Below are positions 16,565 to 24,391 of a DNA stretch of 64,000 bases, one piece after another (position 1 is the first letter of the stretch; each line of letters begins with the position of its first letter). Origin of the DNA: Nocardia higoensis NBRC 100133 (GTDB lineage Bacteria; Actinomycetota; Actinomycetes; Mycobacteriales; Mycobacteriaceae); contig NZ_BAGA01000058.1 in assembly GCF_000308595.1 (NCBI RefSeq), positions 1 to 64,000 on the forward strand, in the 5' to 3' direction. The position numbers were made by a program, and so were the translations under genes. The notes beneath the pieces are model-generated. The model did no database searches and was not told where the DNA came from. It saw only the letters and a list, made by a program, of their open reading frames with translations.

Positions 16565-18725
16565 CCTTCTCGCGCGCGGCGGCCGCACGGAAGGTGGCGG
16601 CCGCTTTGAGCAGCATTTCGTGATACTCACCGGCCGGATCGGAGTCCAGCACGATCGCCCCGCCGGCGCCGATCCGCCAGCGCCTGTCGTGGCGGACGGC
16701 GGTGCGGATGACGATATTGAGATCGGCGCCGCCGCCCAGACCGAGGAAGCCGATCGCGCCGGAGTAGACGCCGCGCGCCTCGGTTTCCAACTCGTCGATG
16801 ATCTCCATGGTGCGCACTTTCGGCGCGCCGGTCATGGAGCCGCCGGGGAAACAGGCTCGCACGCAATCGATCACGTCGACGTCCTCGCGCAGAGTCCCGC
16901 GCACGGTCGAAACCAGTTGGTGCAGAGTGGAATAGGTCTCGACGGCCATCAGCTCCGGCACGTGCACGCTGCCGATCCGGCAGACGCGGCCCAGATCGTT
17001 GCGCAGCAGGTCCACGATCATCAGGTTCTCGGCGCGGGTCTTGGGGTCCGCGGCCAGTTCCCGCTGTAGCCGGGCGTCCTCGGCGGGAGTCGCGCCGCGC
17101 GGGGCGGTGCCTTTGATCGGCTTGCTCTCCACCGTGCGGTCCCGGCCGACCTTCAGGAAGCGTTCGGGGGAGGAGCAGGCGATCTCGAGCTCGTCGAACC
17201 GCAGGTAGGCGGCGTAAGGGGCGGGGTTGCAGCGGCGCAGGATGCGGTAGAAGTCCAGACCGGCGAGGTCGGCGTCGACGGTGATCGCGTCGGTCAGGCA
17301 GATCTCGTAGGACTCGCCCGCGCGCAGGCGCTCGAGGCAGGTGGCGATGTCGGCGAGATAGCGCTCGCGGCCGCGGGTGAGCAGTCCGGCGACGGCGTCG
17401 AGGTCGGCGTCGATGGCCAGTTCGGGTGGATTCGCCCAGGAGGGAAGGGTTTCCAGCACCGCACGGGTCTCCTCCAGCCAGGTCCGCGCGTGCGCGCTGC
17501 TCGCGTCCGGGTCGGCGGGATCGCTGAGGGCCAGCAGATGGGTGCGGCCCGTCACGTGATCGACGGCGACGAGCCGATCGGCGAAGATCCACTGCGCGTC
17601 CGGGGTGGCGGCGCGATGTGCCGCGCTCGCGCCGCAGTCGGCTTTGACCTCGTAGCCCAGATAGCCGACATAGCCGCAGCCGAAATCGAACGGCAGATCC
17701 GGGAGTTCGACCCGGCGCCGACGCAGTTGCGACGACAGGTAGGTCAGGACATCGCCGGGCACGCTGCGTTGTCCGCCGTCGGCCGTCCGGACCGTCACGG
17801 CCTCGTCGCCGACGCGGTAGTGCACCACCTCGGCCAGCGGTCCGCTCGCGTCGCCGAGGAAGGAGAAGCGGTCGAGTCCTGGCTCGATGTGTTCGCTGTC
17901 GAGCCAGAACGCGGTCGGGGAATGGGCCTGCAGGCGCACGAAGGCGGCCTCGGTGTCGACGGCGCGGTCGATGACTTCGTGGTGGACCTGCCAGGAGATG
18001 CCGTCCGCCGGCGGACCCGACAGGCACGCCGTGGCGGCAGGTCGCGCCGTGGCGGCAGGTCGCGCCGTGGCGGCAGGTTTCGCCGCAGTGCTACGGGGCG
18101 ATGTGGTGAACGACGGCAGGGGGGCTGCGGGCGATCCGGTGCGTCGTGAGACAGTGAGCGCCGCGAAGTTCCGTAGCAGCGCCGCGCCGTACTCGCTCTC
18201 GATGGACTCGGGGTGGAACTGCACGCCCCACTGCGGCCGATCCCGGTGTCGCACACCCATGATCACCCCGTCCGGGGTCTGCGCGGTGATCTCCAGGCCG
18301 GCGGGCAGCGGGCGCAGCGCGGCCAGCGAGTGGTAGCGCACGGCGGTGAAATCCTGCGGCAGATCCGCGAACAGATCGCGCCCGTCGTGGCCGATCCGGT
18401 CGAGGTATCCGTGCCGGGGTGCCGGTGCGCGCTCGACCCGCCCGCCGGCGGCGATCACGATGCCTTGATGTCCCAGGCAGACGCCGAGCAGCGGCAGGGT
18501 CGCGGTCGCGATCACCGCCGCCGAGATGCCGATATCGCGGGGGCGGTCGGGACGGCCGGGGCCGGGGGAGATGACGATGTTGTCGTAGTCGTCCAGGCGC
18601 AGCTCGGCCGGATCGGTGTACTCGTCGTTGCGCACGACCGTGGGTTCGGAGCCGTTCACCTCGCTGATCAGCTGGTACAGGTTGTAGGTGAACGAATCGT
18701 AGTTATCGATCAACAACGTGCGCAT
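16503..18725 (-). CDS. pabAB: Aminodeoxychorismate synthase, fused PabA-PabB, 740 aa
   Basis: It converts chorismate and glutamine to 4-amino-4-deoxychorismate for folate synthesis. The N-terminal glutamine amidotransferase (1 to about 190) has Cys83 in GVCLGHQG and the His171/Glu173 pair in FHPES. The C-terminal chorismate-binding domain (about 255-740) has ESYEICLTDA, the PIKGT motif whose Lys marks PabB rather than TrpE, and the metal-binding end GGSMTGAPK. The two are joined by a linker containing three copies of an 18-base repeat (18028-18081). The ATG at 18725 opens the MRTLLIDNYDSFTYNL start typical of PabA. No aminodeoxychorismate lyase (pabC) is adjacent. Confidence 0.92.
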   Translation of the reverse strand: MRTLLIDNYDSFTYNLYQLISEVNGSEPTVVRNDEYTDPAELRLDDYDNIVISPGPGRPDRPRDIGISAAVIATATLPLLGVCLGHQGIVIAAGGRVERAPAPRHGYLDRIGHDGRDLFADLPQDFTAVRYHSLAALRPLPAGLEITAQTPDGVIMGVRHRDRPQWGVQFHPESIESEYGAALLRNFAALTVSRRTGSPAAPLPSFTTSPRSTAAKPAATARPAATARPAATACLSGPPADGISWQVHHEVIDRAVDTEAAFVRLQAHSPTAFWLDSEHIEPGLDRFSFLGDASGPLAEVVHYRVGDEAVTVRTADGGQRSVPGDVLTYLSSQLRRRRVELPDLPFDFGCGYVGYLGYEVKADCGASAAHRAATPDAQWIFADRLVAVDHVTGRTHLLALSDPADPDASSAHARTWLEETRAVLETLPSWANPPELAIDADLDAVAGLLTRGRERYLADIATCLERLRAGESYEICLTDAITVDADLAGLDFYRILRRCNPAPYAAYLRFDELEIACSSPERFLKVGRDRTVESKPIKGTAPRGATPAEDARLQRELAADPKTRAENLMIVDLLRNDLGRVCRIGSVHVPELMAVETYSTLHQLVSTVRGTLREDVDVIDCVRACFPGGSMTGAPKVRTMEIIDELETEARGVYSGAIGFLGLGGGADLNIVIRTAVRHDRRWRIGAGGAIVLDSDPAGEYHEMLLKAAATFRAAAAREKVSAGASAERPAPRPHRAVRR
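18028..18081 (-). repeat. Three tandem 18-base repeats in the pabAB linker
   Basis: The unit GCCGTGGCGGCAGGTCGC (plus strand) occurs at 18028-18045, 18046-18063 and, with one change near the end, 18064-18081. It encodes a repeating PAATAR segment in the flexible linker between the PabA and PabB domains. Copy number could vary between strains without harming the reading frame. Confidence 0.85.
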
Positions 18726-18805
18726 GGTGTGCGCTACCCTACGCCCGGCCACCCACCGGCAACTGTTGTCGGATGCCTTCAGTTCCTCGCCGGCGGTGGT
18801 GCACA

Positions 18806-19870
18806 ATGTCAGTCATGTCTGTAGCGCAGCCGGTCGAGGTGGATCGTGACGTCGTCGATTTCGCGATCGTCGGGAAGTGGATGGAGGAGCAGGGGCTTCC
18901 CGGTGGTGAATTCGAGGAGGTGAACCCGCTGGGCGGTGGAACGCAGAACATCATGCTGCGTTTCGTCCGCGGCGGCCGGACCTATGTGCTGCGGCGCGGG
19001 CCCAAGCACCTGCGGCCCAAGAGCAACGAGGTGATCAAGCGCGAGGCCCGCCTGCTCGGCGCCCTCAACGACACCGATGTCAAAGCGCCCCGGGTGATCG
19101 CCGCCGCTCCGGATGAGTCCGTCCTCGGCGTCTACTTCTACTTGATGGAGCCCATCGAGGGCTTCAACCCACAGACCGAACTGCCCGCCCTGCACGCGGG
19201 TGACGCCGAGATCCGCCGGGGCATGGGGCTGTCGGCGGTCGAGGCCATCGCCCGTCTCGGCTCGCTGGACTACAAGGAGATCGGCCTCGAGGGCTACGGC
19301 AAGCCCGAGGGCTTCCTGGAGCGCCAGGTGCCGCGCTGGATGGCCGAATTGGAGTCCTACTCCAGCAACGACGGCTACCCCGGCCCGCAGATTCCCGGCA
19401 TCGAGAAGGTCGGCGCATGGCTCGAGCGCAACCGGCCCGCCGAGTGGACTCCGGGCATCCTGCACGGTGACTGCCACCTGGCCAACATCATGTTCAGCTA
19501 CGACGGTCCGCAGGTCGCCGCCCTGGTCGACTGGGAGATGTCGACCATCGGCGACCCCCTGCTCGACCTGGGCTGGCAGATCGCCACCCGCCCCGAGCCG
19601 GGCACCACCGGCGCGGCCCTGATCGGCAAGCTCGGCGCGGCGGGTGGACTGCCCACCGCCGAGGAGATGGTCGAGCACTACGGCAAGTTCTCCACCCGCG
19701 ACCTGAGCGCGGTCGACTGGTACACCGTGCTGGCCTGCTTCAAGCTCGGCATCGTGCTCGAGGGCACCCACGCGCGCGCGTTCGCGGGCAAGGCGCCCAA
19801 GGAGACCGGCGACTTCCTGCACGCGATCACCCTCGAGTTGTTCGAGCGCGCACAGCGGCTGATGGCCTGA
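18806..19870 (+). CDS. APH-family phosphotransferase (ACAD10/11-type kinase), 354 aa
   Basis: The protein kinase-like fold is shown by LRRGPK (ATP-binding Lys), the catalytic loop LHGDCHLANIM and the metal-binding LVDWEMSTIGDPLLDLGW. This version resembles the kinase domain of ACAD10/ACAD11 and its bacterial relatives, which act on 4-hydroxy-acyl-CoAs in beta-oxidation rather than on antibiotics. There is no adjacent acyl-CoA dehydrogenase to prove that. Start at 18806 or at 18815; neither has a clear ribosome site. It is divergent from pabAB. Confidence 0.82.
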   Translation: MSVMSVAQPVEVDRDVVDFAIVGKWMEEQGLPGGEFEEVNPLGGGTQNIMLRFVRGGRTYVLRRGPKHLRPKSNEVIKREARLLGALNDTDVKAPRVIAAAPDESVLGVYFYLMEPIEGFNPQTELPALHAGDAEIRRGMGLSAVEAIARLGSLDYKEIGLEGYGKPEGFLERQVPRWMAELESYSSNDGYPGPQIPGIEKVGAWLERNRPAEWTPGILHGDCHLANIMFSYDGPQVAALVDWEMSTIGDPLLDLGWQIATRPEPGTTGAALIGKLGAAGGLPTAEEMVEHYGKFSTRDLSAVDWYTVLACFKLGIVLEGTHARAFAGKAPKETGDFLHAITLELFERAQRLMA

Positions 19871-19959
19871 GTCTCGCGCGCCTGGAATCAGGCGGGAACT
19901 CGACGAAGTCCGGCCGAATATGGATGGTGACCCATATCCGGCCGGACTAGTTTCGACAC

Positions 19960-20548
19960 ATGGCGATCGTTCCCGATCTGAAGGACTGGACCTGGGTGCT
20001 CGAGCGCACCTGCCCGGACTGCGGCTACGACGCCGCGACCGTCGACTACGACGCGGTGCCCGGCGCGGCGCTGGCGAGCGCGGATCGACTGCGCGCGGCG
20101 CTGACGCGGCCCGACGCGCGGCAGCGGCCGCGGCCGGGCGTGTGGTCGCCGACGGAATACGCGGCGCATGTGCGCGATGTGTGCCGGATCTTCGTGTTCC
20201 GTGTCGCGGTGATCACTCGCCGTCCGGCCGCCGATCCCGGCATCACCGCCTTCGATCCCGGCACCGGTCTCGCGGATCCGCCGCGGCGCGGCGACGATCC
20301 GGCGGAGGTGCCGACCTTCGCCAACTGGGACCAGGACGCGACGGCGGTCGCCGATCGTTACGACGAACAGGACTCCGCCGTGGTCGCGGAGGAACTCACC
20401 GCCGCGGCCGCGGCCGCCGCCGAGGCGTTCGGTTCCGTACCGCCGGCCGAGCGCGGCCTGCGTGCCCGGCGCGACCTTCACGGTCGACTCCCTGGCGCGC
20501 TACTTCCTGCACGATCTCGTGCACCACGTGCACGACGTCCAGGGCTGA
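19960..20548 (+). pseudogene. DinB-like metalloprotein gene, frameshifted near its 3' end
   Basis: The first about 168 codons match the actinobacterial DinB-like pattern (WTWVLERTCPDCGYDA at the start, GVWSPTEYAAHVRDVCRIF for the metal-binding His). After about codon 168 the frame loses the expected C terminus. The missing end, FTVDSLARYFLHDLVHHVHD, is present in the +1 frame from about 20456 and ends at TGA 20546-20548. Either a one-base indel near 20456-20476 has broken the gene or the assembly has an error. DinB-fold enzymes typically use a divalent metal and, in actinobacteria, mycothiol. Confidence 0.75.
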
Positions 20549-20563
20549 GCGGCGGTCGACTTC

Positions 20564-20632
20564 TGGAACGTGTTCGGCTTCAGTTCTTACCCTTGGCAGT
20601 GAATTTTACGCTTGGTACTAGAACACGTTCCA
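20564..20632. promoter_or_regulatory. Two KstR-like boxes upstream of the alcohol dehydrogenase
   Basis: TAGAACACGTTCCA (20619-20632) fits the TnnAACnnGTTnnA consensus of KstR, the TetR-family repressor of sterol catabolism in mycolic-acid actinobacteria. A second site in reverse orientation, TGGAACGTGTTCGG (20564-20577), matches at all but the last position. Together GGAACGTGTTC and GAACACGTTCC form an exact 11-base inverted repeat. The downstream gene starts 62 bases after the second box. Assignment to KstR is by motif only. Confidence 0.6.
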
Positions 20633-20693
20633 CTTATCTCGTACTGTGGGTGCTGTCACATTGAAGCACTGTGCACGCGAGAGGTCGACTGGA

Positions 20694-21824
20694 ATGAAGA
20701 CGAAGGGCGCGATCCTGTGGGGGATCGACCAGCCGTGGTCGGTGGAAGAGATCGAGGTCGGCGACCCGGTGGCCGGCGAGGTGCAGATCCGGATGGAAAC
20801 CGCCGGTATGTGCCATTCCGATCACCACATCGTCACCGGCGCCACGCCCATGCCGGGCTACCCGGTGATGGGCGGTCACGAAGGTGCCGGCGTCATCACC
20901 AAGCTCGGCCCGAACGTGCCGTCCGACCTGCAGGTCGGCGACCACGTGATCCTGTCGTTCATCCCCGCCTGCGGCCGCTGTCCGGCCTGTGTGTCGGGTC
21001 AGATGGCCCTGTGCGACCTCGGCGCGGGTCTGCTGATGGGACAGGCGATCAGCGACGGCACCTACCGCATCCAGGCGCGCGGGCAGAACGTCATCCCGAT
21101 GTGCCTGCTCGGCACCTTCGCCCCGTACATGACGGTGCATCACACCTCGGTCGTGAAGATCGATCCCAGCATTCCGTTCGAGGTCGCCTGCCTCGTCGGC
21201 TGCGGCGTGCCGACCGGTTTCGGCTCGGCCACCCATGTCGCCAACACCATGCCCGGTGACACCGTGGTCGTCGCGGGCATCGGCGGCGTCGGCATGAGCG
21301 CGCTGCAGGGCGCGGTGCTCTCCGGCGCGTCCAAGGTCGTCGCGATCGACCCGGTGCCGTGGAAGCTGGAGCAGGCGCAGAAGTTCGGCGCCACCCACAC
21401 CTACGCCAGCATGGCCGAGGCCATCGTGCCGCTCATGGAGGCCACCGAGGGCCGCATGGCCGAGAAGGTCATCCTCACCATGGGCGAGATGCACGGCGAC
21501 TACGTCGAAGAGGGCCTGATCCTCACCGGCAAGGGCGGCACCCTCGTGGTCACCTCGATGGGCCGCATGGACGCCGGCGATGTCAAGATGAACACCTTTC
21601 TGCTGTCGATGCTGCAGAAGACCGTGAAGGGCTGCATCTTCGGCGGCGGCAACGCGCGCCAGGACGCCCCGCATCTGCTCTCGCTGTACAAGTCCGGGCA
21701 GCTGAATCTGGACGACATGGTCACCCGCAGCTACTCGCTGGAGGAGATCAACCAGGGCTATCAGGACATGCTCGACGGCAAGAACCTGCGCGGCATCATC
21801 CGCTACACCGAGAACGACTGGTAG
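20694..21824 (+). CDS. NDMA-dependent zinc alcohol dehydrogenase, Rxyl_3153-type, 376 aa
   Basis: It is a medium-chain dehydrogenase with catalytic zinc ligands in GMCHSDHH and GHEGAG, a structural zinc cluster CGRCPACVSGQMALC, and the Rossmann motif GIGGVG. The long form and motifs match the actinobacterial enzymes that keep nicotinamide tightly bound, are assayed with NDMA and are often linked to mycofactocin; no mycofactocin gene is seen here. The ATG at 20694 follows a GAGAGG-type site. Two KstR-like boxes upstream suggest sterol or lipid control. Confidence 0.88.
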   Translation: MKTKGAILWGIDQPWSVEEIEVGDPVAGEVQIRMETAGMCHSDHHIVTGATPMPGYPVMGGHEGAGVITKLGPNVPSDLQVGDHVILSFIPACGRCPACVSGQMALCDLGAGLLMGQAISDGTYRIQARGQNVIPMCLLGTFAPYMTVHHTSVVKIDPSIPFEVACLVGCGVPTGFGSATHVANTMPGDTVVVAGIGGVGMSALQGAVLSGASKVVAIDPVPWKLEQAQKFGATHTYASMAEAIVPLMEATEGRMAEKVILTMGEMHGDYVEEGLILTGKGGTLVVTSMGRMDAGDVKMNTFLLSMLQKTVKGCIFGGGNARQDAPHLLSLYKSGQLNLDDMVTRSYSLEEINQGYQDMLDGKNLRGIIRYTENDW

Positions 21825-21834
21825 ATCGCGTGGT

Positions 21835-21863
21835 CGGGCCCGCCCCTCCGCCGGGTGGGCCCG
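21835..21863 (+). terminator. Terminator-like hairpin after the alcohol dehydrogenase
   Basis: An 11-base-pair stem (21835-21845 with 21853-21863, one G-U pair) encloses a seven-base loop and starts 10 bases after the stop codon. No T-run follows. It probably ends the adh transcript before the serine hydrolase gene at 21905. Confidence 0.55.
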
Positions 21864-21904
21864 CGCCCTTGGGTTCGCCGGGTGTTGTCTCGTAGGCTCG
21901 CGGG

Positions 21905-22729
21905 GTGCGTGCACTCGAGCAGATCGACGACTGGCCGGTCCGGCACGCCGCGGCGGGCGTGGTGTCCGGCGCGGCAACGACTTCCCACGGCGACACCGAC
22001 CACGTGTTCGCGCTGGCCTCGGTGACCAAACCTCTGGTCGCCTATGCCGCCCTCGTCGCGGTGGAGGAGGGCGCGATCGAATTGGATCAGCCCGCGGGCC
22101 CGCCCGGCGCCACCGTGCGCCACCTGCTCGCCCATGCCTCCGGTCTGGCCTTCGATACCACCGAGGTGATGGCCGAACCCGGTGCCCGCCGCATCTACTC
22201 GAGCTCCGGCTTCGAGGTGCTCGCGGATTTCGTGGCCGAGCAGTCCGGTATCGCGTTCGACGAGTACCTGCGCGAATCCGTATTCGTACCACTGGGTATG
22301 GAAGCGTCGGCGCTCACCGGCCCGGCGGGGCACGCCTGCCACTCCACTCTGAACGATCTCCTGCGCTTCGCCGCCGAATTGCTGAATCCCCGGTTGATCT
22401 CGCCGCAGACGCTCGCCGAGGCGACCACCGTGCAGTTCCCCGGCCTCAACGGCGTGCTGCCGGGATACGGCTCGAAGCGCCCCAACGACTGGGGGCTCGG
22501 CTTCGAGATCCGCGACGGCAAGTCGCCGCACTGGACCGGAACCACCAACTCCCCGCGAACTTTCGGCCACTTCGGGCAATCCGGAACTTTTCTGTGGGTC
22601 GATCCGCAGCAGGGTCTGGCGTGTTGCGCGCTCGCCGACGAGAATTTCGGCGACTGGGCGCGTGCGGCCTGGCCGGTCCTCAGTGACGCGGTGATCGCCG
22701 AAAGCCAGGACTGTACCGGCGAGAGGTAA
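21905..22729 (+). CDS. Serine hydrolase, class C beta-lactamase/DD-peptidase fold, 274 aa
   Basis: The SxxK nucleophile motif is SVTK (about residues 39-42), the second motif is YSSSGFE, where Tyr starts the YxN/YxS element, and HFGQSG supplies the third (HxG) motif. There is no signal peptide, so it is probably a cytoplasmic esterase-type member rather than a wall enzyme or true beta-lactamase. It is shorter than typical class C enzymes. GTG start at 21905. Substrate unknown. Confidence 0.82.
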   Translation: MRALEQIDDWPVRHAAAGVVSGAATTSHGDTDHVFALASVTKPLVAYAALVAVEEGAIELDQPAGPPGATVRHLLAHASGLAFDTTEVMAEPGARRIYSSSGFEVLADFVAEQSGIAFDEYLRESVFVPLGMEASALTGPAGHACHSTLNDLLRFAAELLNPRLISPQTLAEATTVQFPGLNGVLPGYGSKRPNDWGLGFEIRDGKSPHWTGTTNSPRTFGHFGQSGTFLWVDPQQGLACCALADENFGDWARAAWPVLSDAVIAESQDCTGER

Positions 22730-22754
22730 CTGCCGGGCAACACACGAACCGAGT

Positions 22755-22788
22755 AACACTCGTAACTCGCAACACTCGAGTACACTCG
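22755..22788. repeat. Short AACACTCG direct repeats in a promoter region
   Basis: AACACTCG occurs at 22755-22762 and 22771-22778, and ACACTCG at 22782-22788, in an AT-richer stretch upstream of the DUF3145 gene. The 16- and 11-base spacing could place a DNA-binding protein on repeated faces, but I know no regulator with this motif. Confidence 0.4.
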
Positions 22789-22853
22789 GGCAACGCCAGC
22801 AGCGGACAGGTCGTTGGGGAAGACGTCCATCGTCCGAGCTGGAGGTGTCAGTG

Positions 22854-23390
22854 GTGCGCGCATCGAGTCAGTTCGCGGACGCGACGGCGGGTGTGGTCTG
22901 GATCCACTCAGCCCCCGCCGCGCTGTGTCCGCACGTCGAGTGGGCACTCACCTCGGCACTCAGCTCGCCCGCCAAGCTCAGGTGGACCACCCAGCCCGTC
23001 GATGGTCAGCTCCGCGCCTCCAGCGACTGGATCGGTCCGGTCGGCACGGCGGGCAGGATCGCCCAATCCCTGCGTTCCTGGCCGGTTCTGCGGTTCGAAG
23101 TCACCGAGGACCCCAGCGACGGCGTCGACGGGGAGCGCTACAGCTTCTCGCCCGCGCTCGGCTTGTGGCGAGGTGCGGTCAGTGCCAACGGTGATGTGAT
23201 GGTGGGGGAGAACCGCCTGCGGTCGATGCTCGAGACGGCTCGCAGTGCGGGCAAGCACTCGGGCTACGACCTGGCCGGTGAGATCGACCGGGCGATGGGG
23301 ACCCCGTGGGATGACGATCTGGAGGCCTTCCGCAGCGGTGACGAGGGCGTCGGCGCGGATGTCATGTGGTTGCGCCGTGACGTCGGCTAG
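22854..23390 (+). CDS. DUF3145 family protein, 178 aa
   Basis: It matches the conserved actinobacterial DUF3145 pattern: a start like RASSQFADATAGVVWIHSAP, then CPHVEWALTSAL, WTTQP, SSDWIGPVGTAGRIAQSLRSW and a C-terminal acidic region ending in VMWLRRDVG. Function is not established for the family. GGAGG at 22841-22845 fits the GTG at 22854 (8-base spacing) better than the in-frame GTGs at 22845 or 22851. The gene appears monocistronic. Confidence 0.82.
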   Translation: MRASSQFADATAGVVWIHSAPAALCPHVEWALTSALSSPAKLRWTTQPVDGQLRASSDWIGPVGTAGRIAQSLRSWPVLRFEVTEDPSDGVDGERYSFSPALGLWRGAVSANGDVMVGENRLRSMLETARSAGKHSGYDLAGEIDRAMGTPWDDDLEAFRSGDEGVGADVMWLRRDVG

Positions 23391-23582
23391 CGGGTGTCGG
23401 GCGATCGCCGTGCGAGGGGCGAGGACAATGCGTCGCCGTGAATTCCGCGCCGATGTAAACGCCGGTGTCGCGCCGCGAGATACAGACCAAGGCGGCCGGT
23501 GATCCGGGACCGGGGTTCCCTCGGGCGATGCGTTCCGGCGCGGACCGCCGAACACAGGCACACACGAATCCGAAAGGTCGTC

Positions 23583-24053
23583 ATGAGTTTCGACACCGCC
23601 AACGGCACCAGGGGCGCTCGTCAGCCCGACACCGGACTGTTCATGCGGACGCTGAACAAGATCGCCACGAGCCGGATCAAGAAGAACGGCAAGTTCTTCG
23701 GCGGTATGGACGCTCTGCTGCTCACCACGGTCGGCCGCAAGACCGGCGTCGAACGCACCTCGCCGCTCGGTTACCTGAAGAAGCCGGACGGGACCTACCT
23801 GGTCGTCGCCTCCGCGGCAGGGGCCCCGAAGAACCCGGCCTGGTACTACAATCTCGCCGCCGCTCCCGACAAGGCCCGTATCCAGATCGCCGATCGGATC
23901 ATCGAGGTGACCGCCGAACAACTCCAGGGCGAAGAGCGCGAGAGCACCTGGCGCGAGATCGTGGCCCTCGCGCCGAAGATGGGCGAGTACCAGTCCAAGA
24001 CCGATCGTCAGCTCCCGGTCATCCGCCTCACCCCGCGCGCCGGGCGAGCGTAG
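23583..24053 (+). CDS. Deazaflavin (F420)-dependent nitroreductase family protein, 156 aa
   Basis: The Ddn/FDOR-A-type split-barrel is indicated by LLLTTVGRKTGVERTSPLGY followed by YLVVASAAGAPKNPAWYYNL, the usual F420-phosphate contact and fold-closing segment. Such enzymes use reduced F420 to reduce quinones or nitro compounds at the membrane. Length is right for the family. The ATG at 23583 follows GAAAGG. No F420 biosynthesis gene is nearby. Confidence 0.88.
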   Translation: MSFDTANGTRGARQPDTGLFMRTLNKIATSRIKKNGKFFGGMDALLLTTVGRKTGVERTSPLGYLKKPDGTYLVVASAAGAPKNPAWYYNLAAAPDKARIQIADRIIEVTAEQLQGEERESTWREIVALAPKMGEYQSKTDRQLPVIRLTPRAGRA

Positions 24054-24391
24054 TCCGGAGGCGTCGGCTGCCTCGGGCGTCGGCACGGGGCAGCGGCGGT
24101 GCGCACCACGGCCGGCTTCGACAAGTAGTCGTAGGGCTCAGAGGTACGCTGAACTTGCGACAGGCTTGTCGGCGGATCCCTGGACACGATCCGCGCACTC
24201 GCATCGGTGGCCGGGTAGGGCCCGGCCGCGTATTTGCCGACATGAGCATGGCTGGGAAATTCGAGCGCCGACGACAGCGCCGACTCTCGACTGCCCGGCC
24301 TGGCTGAATCGACCAGTGTGGGCTCCGGCTCGGGCGGGGTCGGAACGAGCAAGGACACCGTTTGCCAGTCGGGTAGTCACGGGACGGCACA
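24054..24391. other. Intergenic stretch, no gene seen
   Basis: These 338 bases lie between the F420-family gene and the receptor kinase gene. I find no convincing reading frame, tRNA, strong hairpin or repeat. It probably holds the kinase promoter, but I cannot point to clear -10/-35 boxes. Confidence 0.5.

Noticed and set aside
18028..18081. 18-base repeats as a possible regulatory or attachment site.
   Set aside because: They are inside the pabAB coding frame and encode a flexible linker.
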